This document shows positions 23,899-33,262 of a stretch of 64,000 nt of DNA, piece after piece. Source of the stretch: Nannocystis punicea (lineage in GTDB: Bacteria; Myxococcota_A; Polyangia; Nannocystales; Nannocystaceae); NCBI RefSeq assembly GCF_026965555.1, contig NZ_CP114040.1:4960001-5024000 (forward strand), in the 5' to 3' direction. The stretch's first letter is position 1. Every line of letters starts with the position of its first letter. Under the pieces are notes generated by a model. It was not told the DNA's origin, made no database searches, and saw only the letters and a program-made list of their open reading frames with translations. Made by a program: the position numbers and the translations under genes.

Positions 23899-26259
23899 TC
23901 AGCGCCGCTTGATCACCACCGTCGTGATGTCGTCGAAGACCTTCTGCGCGCCGATGAAGCGCATGACGTCGTCGATGATCGCCTGCTTGATCTCCGTCGC
24001 CGGCCGCTCGTGGACGCGGCGCACGACCTCGCACAGGCGGTCGATGCCGTACTGCTCGCCGTGGATGTCCTCCGCCTCGGTTATGCCGTCAGTGTACAGG
24101 ACGACGACATCGCCCGGCGACAGCCGCAGCTCGGTGCGGGCGATGAACGCGGCGATGTCGACCTCGAGCCCGACCGGCATGCCGAGGTCGACCGTATCGA
24201 TGCGCTCGATCGAGCCGCCGCTCCGGACCACCACCGCCTCCTCGTGCTGCCCCGTGAGGCGGAGCACCCCCTGCGAGTAGTCGAGCAGGACGAGCGTGGC
24301 GGTGCGGTCGAGGCCGACGCGCTGGATGTTCTGGTAGAGGACCTTGTTGACGATGTTGAGGAAGCGCTCCGCGTCGCGCTCCTCGGCGGCCTGGAGCGTG
24401 CGCACCGCCGTCTGGATCATCAGCATCAGCACGCCGCTCTCGAGGCCGTGGCCGGTGACGTCGCCGATGCCGATCTTGACGCCGCCGGCGTCGCGCAGGA
24501 CGTCGTAGTAGTCGCCGCCGACCTCGTCCGCGGGGCGCATGTAGCCGGCGACGTCGAGGCCGTCGAGCTCGGCCAGCTCGCGCTCTTGCGGCAGCACCAT
24601 CAGCTGCAGCCGGCGGGCGACGTCGAGCTCGGCGCCGAGCCGCACGTTCTCCTGCTTGAGCCGCTCGTTGAGCGCCATGATCTCGCGGGAGGCCCGCTGC
24701 AGCTCCGCGGTGCGCTGTTCGACCAGGCTCTCGAGGTTGTGCGTATACGCGCGGATCTCCGCGGCCATCTGGTTGAAGGCGCGGCCGAGCGCCCCGAACT
24801 CGTCGTCGCTGCGCACGTCGACGCGGACGTCGTAGTCCTTCTGGGCGATCTTGCCGGCGCCGGCGGCGAGGTCGACGAGGGCGCCGGTCATGCGCCGCGA
24901 GACCAGGAAGATCCCGAGCATCACCACCGCGAGCGCCACCAGAGTGATGACGATCTGGCTGGTGAGGATCCCGCGACTGCTGGCGGCGATGGTGTCCTGC
25001 GCCTTGAGCAGCGAGGCGTAGATCTCGGCGGCGGGGACGACGAAGCCGAGGGTCCAGCGCTCGGGCACGATGTCGGCCGAGCCCGACCAGGCGTTGAACG
25101 GCTCGAGCCGCTTGAGCACGACGACGTAGTCCCGGCCGCCGATCGCGACCGGATCGCGGTAGTCGACCGCGTCGCCGCTCGGCAGCGCGAGCGCGCGGAT
25201 CGCCGGGTCGCGCGATTGATTCAGGAACTGCTGGAAGATGTCGACGCCGCTGCCCGACGAGCCGCTCACTTGCTGCAGGCCGAGGATGTCCTTGCCGTCG
25301 TCGTTGACGGCGAACACGTTGCCGTTCTCCTGGGCGAGGAAGGCGAAGCCCGAGCCGGCGAGCTGCAGATCCTGGACGTAGCGGATCAGCTGACCGAGGG
25401 TGACGTCGACGCCGACTGCCCCGGCGAAGCGCGCGCGCGAGGCGTCCCACAGCGGCTGGAACAGGGTCATGATGGCCCCGCTGCCTCCGGCGTCGGTGTA
25501 CGGCGCGGTGCCGGTGACCTGCGCGGCGGGGTCGCGCGTGCGCGCGGGATCGGCGAGCCAGCGCCGCCAGCCGTCGACGATGCCGGGGAAGTAGAAGCTC
25601 CAGAACGGGCTGTTGTTGTGGCCGGGATAGAGCTGATCGGCGTGCCCTGCAGCGTCGGCGTAGGGGGCGATCCGCAGGTACTCGGCACCCTCGGGGCCGA
25701 TGAAGTACATGGCCTGCTTCTCGGCCCCGTACTGCAGCAGCGCGGGCAGCAGCAGGTCGAGCAGGGCGGTCTGCTCGACGGCGGCGCGGACCTCGGGCTT
25801 GATGTCCCGAAGGCCAGGTTTACTCGGGTCGGCCGGCGCGTGCAGGTAGCCCCACACCGCCACCGCCGACGGCTCGTCGGCGGCGGTCTGCGACCAGTCG
25901 CCGCGCGGGTTGTAGACGAGGGCGTCGCGCAGCGGCCCGGCGGCGGCGGCGGCGGCCGTCAGCGGCGCGAGCGCGGCCGGCTGATCGATGAGCGCCTGGG
26001 TGACTGCCGCGAGCACGCCGAGCTCGGCGCGGGCCCGGCCGCGCAGGAATTCGACGCGCTGCGCGGTGTCCTCGATGTGGTCGGTGAGGTACTCGCGGCT
26101 GGCCCGCTCGAGGCCCTTGCGGATCTCCTCCGAGGCGTCGCCGCCGAGCACGCGGATGCCCTGCAGCGAGGCCAGCGCCGCGAGCGTCAGCCCGATCACC
26201 AGCCCGACCCCGGCGACGAGGACGAACTTGGTGCGGAACTTGGAGCCCGTGGTGGCCAT
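23899..26259 (-). CDS. Membrane sensor PP2C/SpoIIE-type phosphatase (Cache, HAMP, PP2C)
   Basis: A 786-aa protein. A transmembrane helix near residues 10-32 is followed by a large extracytoplasmic region (about 35-420) of Cache type, with segments such as DALVYNPRGDW and VGVDVTLGQLIRYVQDL. A second helix (IVITLVALAVVMLGIFLV) leads to HAMP and a coiled coil. The C-terminal PP2C domain has GYMRPADEVGGDYYDV, IGIGDVTGHGLESG and VVLYTDGITEAED, the metal-binding signatures of SpoIIE/RsbU phosphatases. Likely role: dephosphorylating the STAS-like proteins of this operon in response to an external signal. A palindrome at 25802-25818 is in-frame (PGLRDIKP). Confidence 0.93.
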   Translation of the reverse strand: MATTGSKFRTKFVLVAGVGLVIGLTLAALASLQGIRVLGGDASEEIRKGLERASREYLTDHIEDTAQRVEFLRGRARAELGVLAAVTQALIDQPAALAPLTAAAAAAGPLRDALVYNPRGDWSQTAADEPSAVAVWGYLHAPADPSKPGLRDIKPEVRAAVEQTALLDLLLPALLQYGAEKQAMYFIGPEGAEYLRIAPYADAAGHADQLYPGHNNSPFWSFYFPGIVDGWRRWLADPARTRDPAAQVTGTAPYTDAGGSGAIMTLFQPLWDASRARFAGAVGVDVTLGQLIRYVQDLQLAGSGFAFLAQENGNVFAVNDDGKDILGLQQVSGSSGSGVDIFQQFLNQSRDPAIRALALPSGDAVDYRDPVAIGGRDYVVVLKRLEPFNAWSGSADIVPERWTLGFVVPAAEIYASLLKAQDTIAASSRGILTSQIVITLVALAVVMLGIFLVSRRMTGALVDLAAGAGKIAQKDYDVRVDVRSDDEFGALGRAFNQMAAEIRAYTHNLESLVEQRTAELQRASREIMALNERLKQENVRLGAELDVARRLQLMVLPQERELAELDGLDVAGYMRPADEVGGDYYDVLRDAGGVKIGIGDVTGHGLESGVLMLMIQTAVRTLQAAEERDAERFLNIVNKVLYQNIQRVGLDRTATLVLLDYSQGVLRLTGQHEEAVVVRSGGSIERIDTVDLGMPVGLEVDIAAFIARTELRLSPGDVVVLYTDGITEAEDIHGEQYGIDRLCEVVRRVHERPATEIKQAIIDDVMRFIGAQKVFDDITTVVIKRR

Positions 26260-26278
26260 GCGGTCGAGAGACCCGGTG

Positions 26279-27451
26279 TCACCGCCCGGGCTTGCGGCCG
26301 GAGGCGACGTAGATCGGCCAGGTGGCGAAGCCGCGGCGGCTGCGGATCGCGTACACGTGGTCGCGGAAGCCCATGCGCAGGCGCTCGACGACCTCGGGCG
26401 GCTGCTGCGTGGCGGTCGACAGCTCGCCGGTGACGTACTCCTCCCAGCTCTCGATCACCCGCGCGAAGTCGTCGATCGCGGTGTTGTTGTTGGTGATCGG
26501 GATCTGTTCCATGCGCACGTCCTCGAGGCCCATGTCGGTGAGCTGCGAGAACATCTTCGGCCCGAAGTTCATGTCCATGCCGAGGCTCTGGGCGATCTTC
26601 ACGGCCTGCTGGTAGGTCCACGTGACGGACTCGTGGCGCGGGTAGCCATAGTTGTGCGCCGTCATCTCGTTGGTCAGGTAGACCCGGCCGCCGGGTCTAC
26701 AGATCCGCACCAGCTCCCGCAAGATGCTCGACGGGTCGTTGAAGATCTGCAGCGCCAGGCGCGAGGTGACGAAGTCGAAGCTGTTCGACGGCAAGAACAG
26801 GTGGGTCGCGTCGCCGAACTGATACTCGATGTCGGTGATGCCGAACTCGCGGGCGATCTGCTGCGCGTACTGCAAGAACGGCCGCGAGTGGTCGACGCCG
26901 ACGATGTACTCGGGCTCGAACTCCTTGTAGACGAGCACCGCGAAGTCGCCGATCCCGCAGCAGATGTCGGCGATCCGCATGCGCTTGCCGAGGCCGTGGC
27001 GGCGCAGGAGCTCGCGCTCGTGCGACCAGACGATGTTGGTCTGGGTCCGCAGCACGGGGACCAATTGATCGTTCTCGATCACGCCCTGGCCGGGATAGAA
27101 GGCCTTGTCGTACTGCTCGACGATGGTGTTGCCGAACTTGGCGCCGAGGAAGCCGAACCGCAGCGGCGCCCACGGGACCACGCTCGAGACGACCAGCTTG
27201 AGCTTGAGCGTCGGGTGGCGCTCGGCGCAGGCGGCGATGAAGCGCGCGAGCTCGAGGAAGCCGGTGTGGTTGAGGTAGCGGAGGCGCTTGAAGTTGAGGT
27301 AGAGGACGCCGCGCACGGCGTCGGCGGCGTGGTCGAGGTGGGCGCGCACCGGCGCGAAGTCCTGCGGGCCGGCCGGGCGCAGGGCCCCCTCGAGCGCGAC
27401 CTCCTGGTCGTTCTCGCTGAAGCGGATCGAAAACGGTTGCTCGTTCTCCAT
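26279..27451 (-). CDS. SAM-dependent methyltransferase with N-terminal STAS-like domain
   Basis: A 390-aa fusion. Residues 1-125 repeat the slr1659-like fold of the 22941 gene: EVALEGALRP, then RLRYLNHTGFLELARFIAAC. In the switch-turn the expected Ser pair is replaced by NHTG, leaving a Thr. Residues 145-390 are a class I methyltransferase: motif I IADICCGIGDFAVLV, then EYIVGVDHSRPFL, and motif IV-like FDFVTSRLALQIF. The substrate is unknown. Joining a switch domain to a methyltransferase suggests methylation controlled by partner binding. It sits 19 bp upstream of the phosphatase gene and 12 bp downstream of a second HATPase-like gene. Confidence 0.82.
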   Translation of the reverse strand: MENEQPFSIRFSENDQEVALEGALRPAGPQDFAPVRAHLDHAADAVRGVLYLNFKRLRYLNHTGFLELARFIAACAERHPTLKLKLVVSSVVPWAPLRFGFLGAKFGNTIVEQYDKAFYPGQGVIENDQLVPVLRTQTNIVWSHERELLRRHGLGKRMRIADICCGIGDFAVLVYKEFEPEYIVGVDHSRPFLQYAQQIAREFGITDIEYQFGDATHLFLPSNSFDFVTSRLALQIFNDPSSILRELVRICRPGGRVYLTNEMTAHNYGYPRHESVTWTYQQAVKIAQSLGMDMNFGPKMFSQLTDMGLEDVRMEQIPITNNNTAIDDFARVIESWEEYVTGELSTATQQPPEVVERLRMGFRDHVYAIRSRRGFATWPIYVASGRKPGR

Positions 27452-27463
27452 ACCCAGCTCGGC

Positions 27464-27970
27464 TCACTCGTGCGGGACAGTAAGGACGATGACGCCGGTG
27501 CCGCTGCCCTCGCGCAGCGCGAGCCCGACGCCGTGCAGGGCGACCAGCTCGAGCAGCCCGACCTCGGCCGGCGGCCGCAAGATCATCGACTCGAACTCGG
27601 CCTCGTAGCGGGCGCGCGCGTCGGCCGGCGCCGCTCGTCCGAGGTCGTCGCGCAGCCGCTGCGCCAGGGCCTCGTCGGTCGGGATGGTCAGCTCGGCGAT
27701 CACGTGCTCGTCGGTGCGCCCGACCTCGACCACGATCTCGCCCTCGCTCGGCCGCGCCCGGAACACGTACTCGAGCACCTCGTTGAGATAGGTCGAGAGG
27801 CGCGTGGTCAGCTGCTCGGGATCGAAGCGATCGGAGGCGACGAAGCGCGCGATGTAATCGGCCAGCCGCTGGCAATGGGTCCAGCTGTCGTAGAGGCCGC
27901 GGACGCTGATCCGCAGGGTGAGGATCGGGCTCGAAGCGGGAGGTGAGGGGGGCGCGGGTTCGGAGGTCAT
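27464..27970 (-). CDS. Second slr1658/HATPase-like switch protein, first gene of the operon
   Basis: A 168-aa protein from the ATG at 27970 (MTSEPAPPS), following a Pro/Ser-rich start. STYLNEVLEYVFRA occupies the N-box position, and GLLELVALHGVGLALREGSGTGVIVL fits the C-terminal part of the slr1658-like fold. It is weaker than the 23312 protein in ATPase motifs, so it may bind rather than phosphorylate. Position at the head of the operon, next to the STAS-like/methyltransferase fusion, suggests those two are partners, just as the 23312 and 22941 products would be. Confidence 0.62.
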   Translation of the reverse strand: MTSEPAPPSPPASSPILTLRISVRGLYDSWTHCQRLADYIARFVASDRFDPEQLTTRLSTYLNEVLEYVFRARPSEGEIVVEVGRTDEHVIAELTIPTDEALAQRLRDDLGRAAPADARARYEAEFESMILRPPAEVGLLELVALHGVGLALREGSGTGVIVLTVPHE

Positions 27971-28239
27971 GCCGGGGCGAGGGCGTGAGAGGGTCCGCAG
28001 GCGCACGCGCCCGGATCCGGGCACGGATCGGCGCCTCGAGCCACGGTATCACGAAGCCGTCGCGACCGGCCGCGAGCCGCGGACGCGTGGCCGGCCCGCC
28101 GGGCTGGCCGAGGTTCGGGTCCGCGCGCGGACGTGCGCCGGCGCAGACCGCCCGCACGGGCGCGAAAAAAGCTCGCGGGCCTCGGGAACAAGCCCCAAGA
28201 GCCCGTGTCCGAGCCGCCACACGACCGGGGCAAGGGACG

Positions 28240-30345
28240 ATGACCACGACCAAGACGCTCGCCATCAAAGTGTTTTACGGCGATCAGCTCGTCGATACGC
28301 AGACGCTGACGCAAGACGTTATCAAGATTGGAAAACTGAAGAGTAGCCACATCTGTCTGGATGACGAGGCCGTGGCCCGCATGCACGCCGTGATCGAGGT
28401 GTCCGGCGAAGAGGTGCGGGTGATCGATCTCGGGAGCGCGGCGGGGACCGTGCTCAACGGCCAGCGGATCGACAAGAACGCGGTGCTGCACGACGGCGAC
28501 GCCCTGAACTTCGGGCCGTACCGGCTCGAGGTCGGCTTCGCGAAGCAGCAGGTCGCGGCCGCGCCGGCGCCGGCGCAGGTGGCCGCGCCCGTGGCCGTGG
28601 CGGCGGCTGCGGTGACGGCGGCGCCGCTCGCTGCGGCGCCGATGGCGACGCGGGCGCCGATCCAGATCGACCTGAGCGAGGTCGAAGTTCAGAGCGGCTC
28701 GCGGGTGGCCGAGGTCGTGGCGATGTACGGCTCGACGGTGCTCGACGTGCAGCACGTCGGCCAGCTGAAGAACCGCAAGTCGCAGGCGCCGATCTTCCTC
28801 GCCATCGGCGGGGCGATGCTGGTCGCCGGCGCGGCGGTGTTCTTCAGCGACGTGAACCAGGACTGGCCCGGCTACGGCAAGAAGGTCCAGGAGTCGATCG
28901 AGCAGGGCACGCCGCGGCCGACCCCGCCCGGAAACGGTCTGGCGGCGATCGGCATGCTGCTGGCGATCGCGGGCCTCGTGCCGTTCAGCATGGGCCTCAT
29001 CCGCACCGGCGACTACGTCAACAAGAACTTCACGATCGGCGAGGGCCACGGCGCGTCGTTCCACGTGCCGCCCACCGGCCTGCCCGAGCCCAACGGCTTC
29101 CCGCTGGTCCGCGGCAGCGACCACGAGTTCGCGCTGAACTTCACGCAGAACATGAGCGGCGAGGTCACCTTCGACGGCCAGACGATCACGCTGCAGCAGC
29201 TGGTCGCCACCGGCCGCGCGGGCTCGCAGGGCTCGTCGTTCAGCTTCCCGCTGCCGCCCGGAGCGACGGCGCGGGTCAAGTACCAGGACGTCACCTTCTA
29301 CGTGAACTCGGTCGCGCCGGGCGCGGTGATCAAGGGCGGCAGCGAGACCGACAAGCCGTTCTGGATGTACAACGGCGCGTCGTTCGTGGTCATCGGCAGC
29401 CTGCTGGTGCTCACGCACCTGATCCCCAACGAGGCCGGCAACCTCAGCCTCGACGAGATGATGGAAGAGAACCGCTTCGTCGGTTACCTCAACCAGCCCG
29501 ACAAGCCGCCGGAGGAGGAGGAGCCGCCGCCGGAGGACATGGAGAACTCCGACGACGAGGCCGGCGGCACCGGTCAGCGCCACAAGGGCGAGGAGGGCAA
29601 GATGGGCAAGCCCACCTCGAAGAGCAAGTCGGGCCTCTACGCCATGAAGGGCCCGAAGGACGCCATCCCGCAGATGGCCCGTAACTTCGACCCCGACATG
29701 GCCGCGCGCCAGGCCGGCATCCTCGGGGTGATGAGCGCCGAGAGCGGTCACTTCCTCGCCTCGCCGTACGGCGGCGCGTTCGCGGTCGGCAACGACGACG
29801 CGGACGTGTGGGGCGGCCTCACCGGCACGGAGATCGGCGAGGCGTACGGCGTCGGCGGCCTCGGCCTGGTCGGCACCGGCCGCGGCGGCGGTGGTACCGG
29901 CGAGGGCACGATCGGCCTCGGCAACACGGGCCTCATCGGCAAGGGCGGCGGCGGCGGCACGGGCTCCGGCTACGGCCGTGGCGCAGGCGCCGGCTTCGGT
30001 GGCCGCGGCACCCGCGTCCCCACCGTTCGCCAGGCCAAGGCCGAGGTCCAGGGCGCGCTCGACAAGGACATCATCCGCCGCATCGTCCGCGCGCACATCA
30101 ACGAGGTCCGCTACTGCTACAACCAGGCGCTCGCCCGCGATCCGAACGCCAAGGGCCGCGTCGCCGTCCAGTTCACCATCGGCGGCACCGGCAAGGTGCC
30201 CACCGCGGTCGTCCAGGAGAGCACGATGAAGGACCCGGCAGTGGGCTCCTGCATCGCCCAGGCGGTCAAGCGCTGGACCTTCCCCAAGCCCGAAGGCGGC
30301 GGCTCGGTCATCGTCTCGTACCCGTTCGTCCTCGAGCCGGGTTGA
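28240..30345 (+). CDS. FHA-domain membrane protein with AgmX/PglI-type C-terminal domain
   Basis: A 701-aa protein starting at the ATG at 28240 (MTTTKTLAIKVF) with AAGGGA upstream. Residues 1-95 are an FHA domain (IGKLKSSHICLDDEAVARMHAVIEV pattern), which binds phosphothreonine. Several membrane segments follow (IFLAIGGAMLVAGAAVFF, GMLLAIAGLVPFSMGLI, ASFVVIGSLLVLTHL). A Gly-rich spacer precedes the last 110 residues, which form the AgmX/PglI-type domain (INEVRYCYNQAL, WTFPKPEGG, ending SYPFVLEPG) found in Myxococcus gliding and envelope proteins and related to TonB-like C-termini. It may link kinase signalling to envelope machinery. Its 3' end has been copied four times downstream. Confidence 0.85.
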   Translation: MTTTKTLAIKVFYGDQLVDTQTLTQDVIKIGKLKSSHICLDDEAVARMHAVIEVSGEEVRVIDLGSAAGTVLNGQRIDKNAVLHDGDALNFGPYRLEVGFAKQQVAAAPAPAQVAAPVAVAAAAVTAAPLAAAPMATRAPIQIDLSEVEVQSGSRVAEVVAMYGSTVLDVQHVGQLKNRKSQAPIFLAIGGAMLVAGAAVFFSDVNQDWPGYGKKVQESIEQGTPRPTPPGNGLAAIGMLLAIAGLVPFSMGLIRTGDYVNKNFTIGEGHGASFHVPPTGLPEPNGFPLVRGSDHEFALNFTQNMSGEVTFDGQTITLQQLVATGRAGSQGSSFSFPLPPGATARVKYQDVTFYVNSVAPGAVIKGGSETDKPFWMYNGASFVVIGSLLVLTHLIPNEAGNLSLDEMMEENRFVGYLNQPDKPPEEEEPPPEDMENSDDEAGGTGQRHKGEEGKMGKPTSKSKSGLYAMKGPKDAIPQMARNFDPDMAARQAGILGVMSAESGHFLASPYGGAFAVGNDDADVWGGLTGTEIGEAYGVGGLGLVGTGRGGGGTGEGTIGLGNTGLIGKGGGGGTGSGYGRGAGAGFGGRGTRVPTVRQAKAEVQGALDKDIIRRIVRAHINEVRYCYNQALARDPNAKGRVAVQFTIGGTGKVPTAVVQESTMKDPAVGSCIAQAVKRWTFPKPEGGGSVIVSYPFVLEPG

Positions 30346-30352
30346 TCGGCGG

Positions 30353-31020
30353 GCTGTCCCGAGGGACAGCCAGTGGCAAAAGCCAGGAGGCCCGGTGCAC
30401 GCCGGGCCTTCGGCGTTTAAGGAGCGCAGGCGGGCGAGGGGAGGGCCTTCCCAAGAAGGCGGTCGGTCCTCGTCTCGTACCCGTTCGTCCTCGAGTCGGG
30501 TGAATCGAATGTCTGTCCAAAAGGACAGCCAATCTCAAAGGCCAGGAGGACCGGCGTACGTCGGCCGTCGGCGTTTAAGGGCCGCCCATGCGGTGGAGAG
30601 CAGGACCTTCCCAAAGAAGGCGGTCGGTCCTCGTCTCGTACCCGTTCGTCCTCGCGTCGGGTGAATCGAATGTCTGCCCAAAAGGATAGCCAGTCTCAAA
30701 AGCCAGGAGGGCCGGCGTATGCCGGCCGTCGGCGTTCGAGGGCCGCCCATGCGGTGGAGAGCAGGACCTTCCCAAAGCCTGAAGGCGGTCGGTCCTCGTC
30801 TCGTCCTCGAGTCGGGTGAATCGTCAATATGTCCCAGGGGACAGGCAGCCTCAAGAGGAGGCCAGGCGCACGCCGGGCTTCCGGCGTTGCATCGCCCAAG
30901 CGGTCGAGGACCACGAACGGCGGTGGCTCGGTCTCGTATCCGTTCGCCCTCGCGTCGGGTTGATAGGAGGCTGTCCCGAGGGACAGCCAGTCTCAAGAGC
31001 CGGGAGGCTCGGCCCACGCC
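30353..31020 (+). repeat. Gene-tail echo array: four degenerate copies of the FHA gene 3' end
   Basis: A unit of about 160 bp recurs: the last 20-30 codons of the upstream gene, then the palindrome, then the terminator region. Gene-end matches are at 30291-30345 (real gene), 30453-30507, 30614-30668, 30779-30823 and 30914-30966; TCTCGTACCCGTTCGTCCTC is shared by the first three. Palindromes follow each at 30355 (perfect), 30514 (perfect), 30674 (damaged), 30830 (perfect) and 30972 (perfect). Frames are broken in every copy while the palindromes are mostly intact. Confidence 0.92.
30389..30420 (+). terminator. Intrinsic terminator-like hairpin after the FHA gene
   Basis: GGCCCGG (30389-30395), loop TGCACG and CCGGGCC (30402-30408) form a perfect 7-bp GC stem. 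It is followed by TTCGGCGTTT, a weak T-tract. The same region recurs with each echo copy, for example near 30550 and 30720. Confidence 0.55.
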
Positions 31021-31220
31021 GGCCTTCGCGGCGGCGTCCGCAGAGCGGTACGCGAGAGGGCTGCGAGGCGCAGGTCGGCGCGGCTCTCGACCCGGAGGGC
31101 ATGGGAGAACTCGGTCGCCGACGCAGAGCGGCGCCGAGTCAGGCCGCTCCGCGCAGGCCGACGGCGCCGACTCCGACCCGGAAGCTCCCGGAGAACTCGC
31201 TCGGTCCGCAGCGGGAGCAT

Positions 31221-31355
31221 CTGTCGCGAGAGACATGTCCAAATAGTCGGTTGTGTTCGAAGGCGCAATCTCGCGCACAGGTCCCGCCGCGGGTACGACC
31301 TCGCGCTTGCATCCGCCGACGCGTCGATCACGGACGACATGTCCCAAAGGACATG
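31221..31355. repeat. Two more palindromes upstream of the APC permease
   Basis: CTGTCGCGAGAGACATG at 31221-31237 is degenerate. CATGTCCCAAAGGACATG at 31338-31355 is a perfect 7-bp-arm copy. The rest of 31020-31449 is GC-rich with loose repeats such as GGAGAACTCGGTCGC and GGAGAACTCGCTCGG, and no gene is supported there. Confidence 0.8.
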
Positions 31356-31449
31356 TTCTTCCGCGAACGGCCCTGCACGCCCTCTCGGTCCCCGCCGCGG
31401 CCCGCGCCAGGAACTTCTGCGCCGCGCCGAACTGCGCTATCTGTCGCCC

Positions 31450-32835
31450 ATGCAGGCCCCTGACCCCTGGGGCGAGCGGCTGCCTCGCAAGCTCGGCCTC
31501 GTCAGCACCGTCGCGGTGCTGGTCGGGTCGACGATCGGCAGCGGCATCTTCCGCACCCCGGCGGTGATCGCCGGCCACATCGACGAGCTCGCGCTGTTCG
31601 TGGGCGCGTGGGTGGCCGGCGGCGTGGTCGCGCTCGCCGGGGCGCTCACGGTCGCCGAGCTGGCCATCCTTTATCCCCGCAGCGGCGGCATCTACGTCTA
31701 CGTGCGCGAGGCGTTCGGCAGGCTGCCGGCGTTCCTGTTCGGCTGGGCCGAGCTGCTGATCCTGCGGCCCGCCGCCTACGGCGCGATCGCGGTGACCTCG
31801 GCCGAGTACCTGCTGCGCACCTTCGGGGCCGAGGGTGGGGTGCCGCTGGTGGGACCGCTGTCGCGGGCGCAGGCGGTCGCGGTGGTGATGATCGCCACCG
31901 TGGCCGCGATCAACCGCCGGGGCATCGAGTTCGGCGCGATCGTGCAGAACGTCAGCACCGCGCTGAAGGTCGCGGCGCTGCTCGGCCTGGTCGCGCTCGG
32001 CCTGTTGCTGTCGCCGACTACTCCGGCCGCAGTGCCGGCGGTCACGGCGCCGCCAGAGACCGCCGGCGCCTTCGTCCTGGCGATGGTGGCGATCCTCTGG
32101 GCCTACGACGGCTGGTGTGACGTCGGCTTCGTCAGCGGCGAGGTCCGGGATCCGCAACGCGCGCTCCCGCGGGTGTTCATCCTCGGGACCGCCGCGGTGG
32201 TGGCGCTCTACCTGGCGGCCAACCTCGTGTACCTGCGCGTCATCCCGCTCGAGCGGATGGCGGGAGCGCCGCTGGTGGCCGCCGAGGTCGCCGCGGCGCT
32301 GATCGGCCCGCTCGGGACCACTCTGGTCGCCGCGGCCGTCATGGTCAGCACCTTCGGCACCCTCAACGGGTCGATGATGACCGGCCCGCGGGTGTTCTAC
32401 GCGATGGCCGAGGACCGGCTGTTCTTCCGCCGGCTGGCCCGGGTCCACCCGCGCCACGGCACGCCCTCGGCCAGCATCGTCCTCAGCGCCGGGCTGGGGA
32501 TCGTGTTCGTCTCGGTGCGCAGCTTCGCCGAGCTCGCCGAGCACTTCGTGATCGGGATCTGGCCGTTCTACGCGCTCAGCGTCGCCGCAGTGTTCGTCCT
32601 GCGCAAGACCCGCCCGGACCTGCCGCGGCCGTACAAGACGTTCGGCTATCCGCTGGTGCCGCTGCTGTTCCTGGCCGCGTCGGTGTTCCTGCTGGCCAAC
32701 TACGCAGTATCGCAGCCGTGGGTGTTCGTCGCCGACTGCGCATTGGTGCTGTCCGGGGTCCCAGTCTACTGGCTCTGGTCGCGCCGCGCGCCGGGCCGCG
32801 AAGACGGCGGCGAAGATACCGCCGCGAGCCGCTAG
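31450..32835 (+). CDS. APC-family amino acid permease
   Basis: A 461-aa inner-membrane transporter with about 12 helices, starting at the ATG at 31450 (MQAPDPWGERL). The first helix has LVGSTIGSGIFRTPAVI, the GSGIF unwound-helix motif of the APC superfamily that binds the amino acid backbone. Later, VSGEVRDPQRALPRV is the conserved loop seen in LAT/YfnA-type carriers (E-x-x-P-x-x-x-xP). It ends in a charged tail. The upstream part of the open frame is Arg/Pro-rich and not used. The transported amino acid cannot be told. No catabolic neighbours are present. Confidence 0.92.
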   Translation: MQAPDPWGERLPRKLGLVSTVAVLVGSTIGSGIFRTPAVIAGHIDELALFVGAWVAGGVVALAGALTVAELAILYPRSGGIYVYVREAFGRLPAFLFGWAELLILRPAAYGAIAVTSAEYLLRTFGAEGGVPLVGPLSRAQAVAVVMIATVAAINRRGIEFGAIVQNVSTALKVAALLGLVALGLLLSPTTPAAVPAVTAPPETAGAFVLAMVAILWAYDGWCDVGFVSGEVRDPQRALPRVFILGTAAVVALYLAANLVYLRVIPLERMAGAPLVAAEVAAALIGPLGTTLVAAAVMVSTFGTLNGSMMTGPRVFYAMAEDRLFFRRLARVHPRHGTPSASIVLSAGLGIVFVSVRSFAELAEHFVIGIWPFYALSVAAVFVLRKTRPDLPRPYKTFGYPLVPLLFLAASVFLLANYAVSQPWVFVADCALVLSGVPVYWLWSRRAPGREDGGEDTAASR

Positions 32836-33262
32836 GCGAGATCTCCTCTGCGGTCAGACCTGTGAGCCAGGTTTGTTGATCATGCATTGCGGTCAGGTGC
32901 GCTGTTATCAATAGAGTCAGAATATGTAATTTGATCTACAATTTTCTTGTCGGCGCCGCGGACGCCGATCTTTTGATCGTCGTAGGGGCCGTCAAAACCT
33001 GCCTGGAGCGCGAAAAATTTGTAATTTGGCTTTCGTGTTCGTCGGCGTGAAGTGCGTCCGTGCGGCGCCTCTGTGCTCGCAGTCTCACCGCAGAAAGACG
33101 TGATCCAGGGGCGCGTGTTTGGTTGCGCTGCGCAGCGCGCGACGATTATGGTGGTGCGGTCTCAGGTGAGCTGACCTGAGGCTGCCTCTCCGGCAATGTC
33201 CTTTTCACCATGGTCGTTCGGCCAGGGTCTTTAGATCCTGTCCGATGGCCCAAGGGGGTCTC
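32836..33262. other. AT-richer intergenic region before the M4 protease
   Basis: This is the most AT-rich stretch of the window (about 32905-33035, with repeated GTAATTT words), consistent with promoter sequence, but I cannot choose -35/-10 boxes with confidence. A weak hairpin ACCTG-TGAGC-CAGGT followed by TTGTT at 32858-32877 may terminate the permease gene. No ORF is supported. Confidence 0.45.

Noticed and set aside
30395..30664. Short frames within the echo array
   Set aside because: They arise from repeated, frame-broken copies of the FHA gene end and differ from copy to copy.
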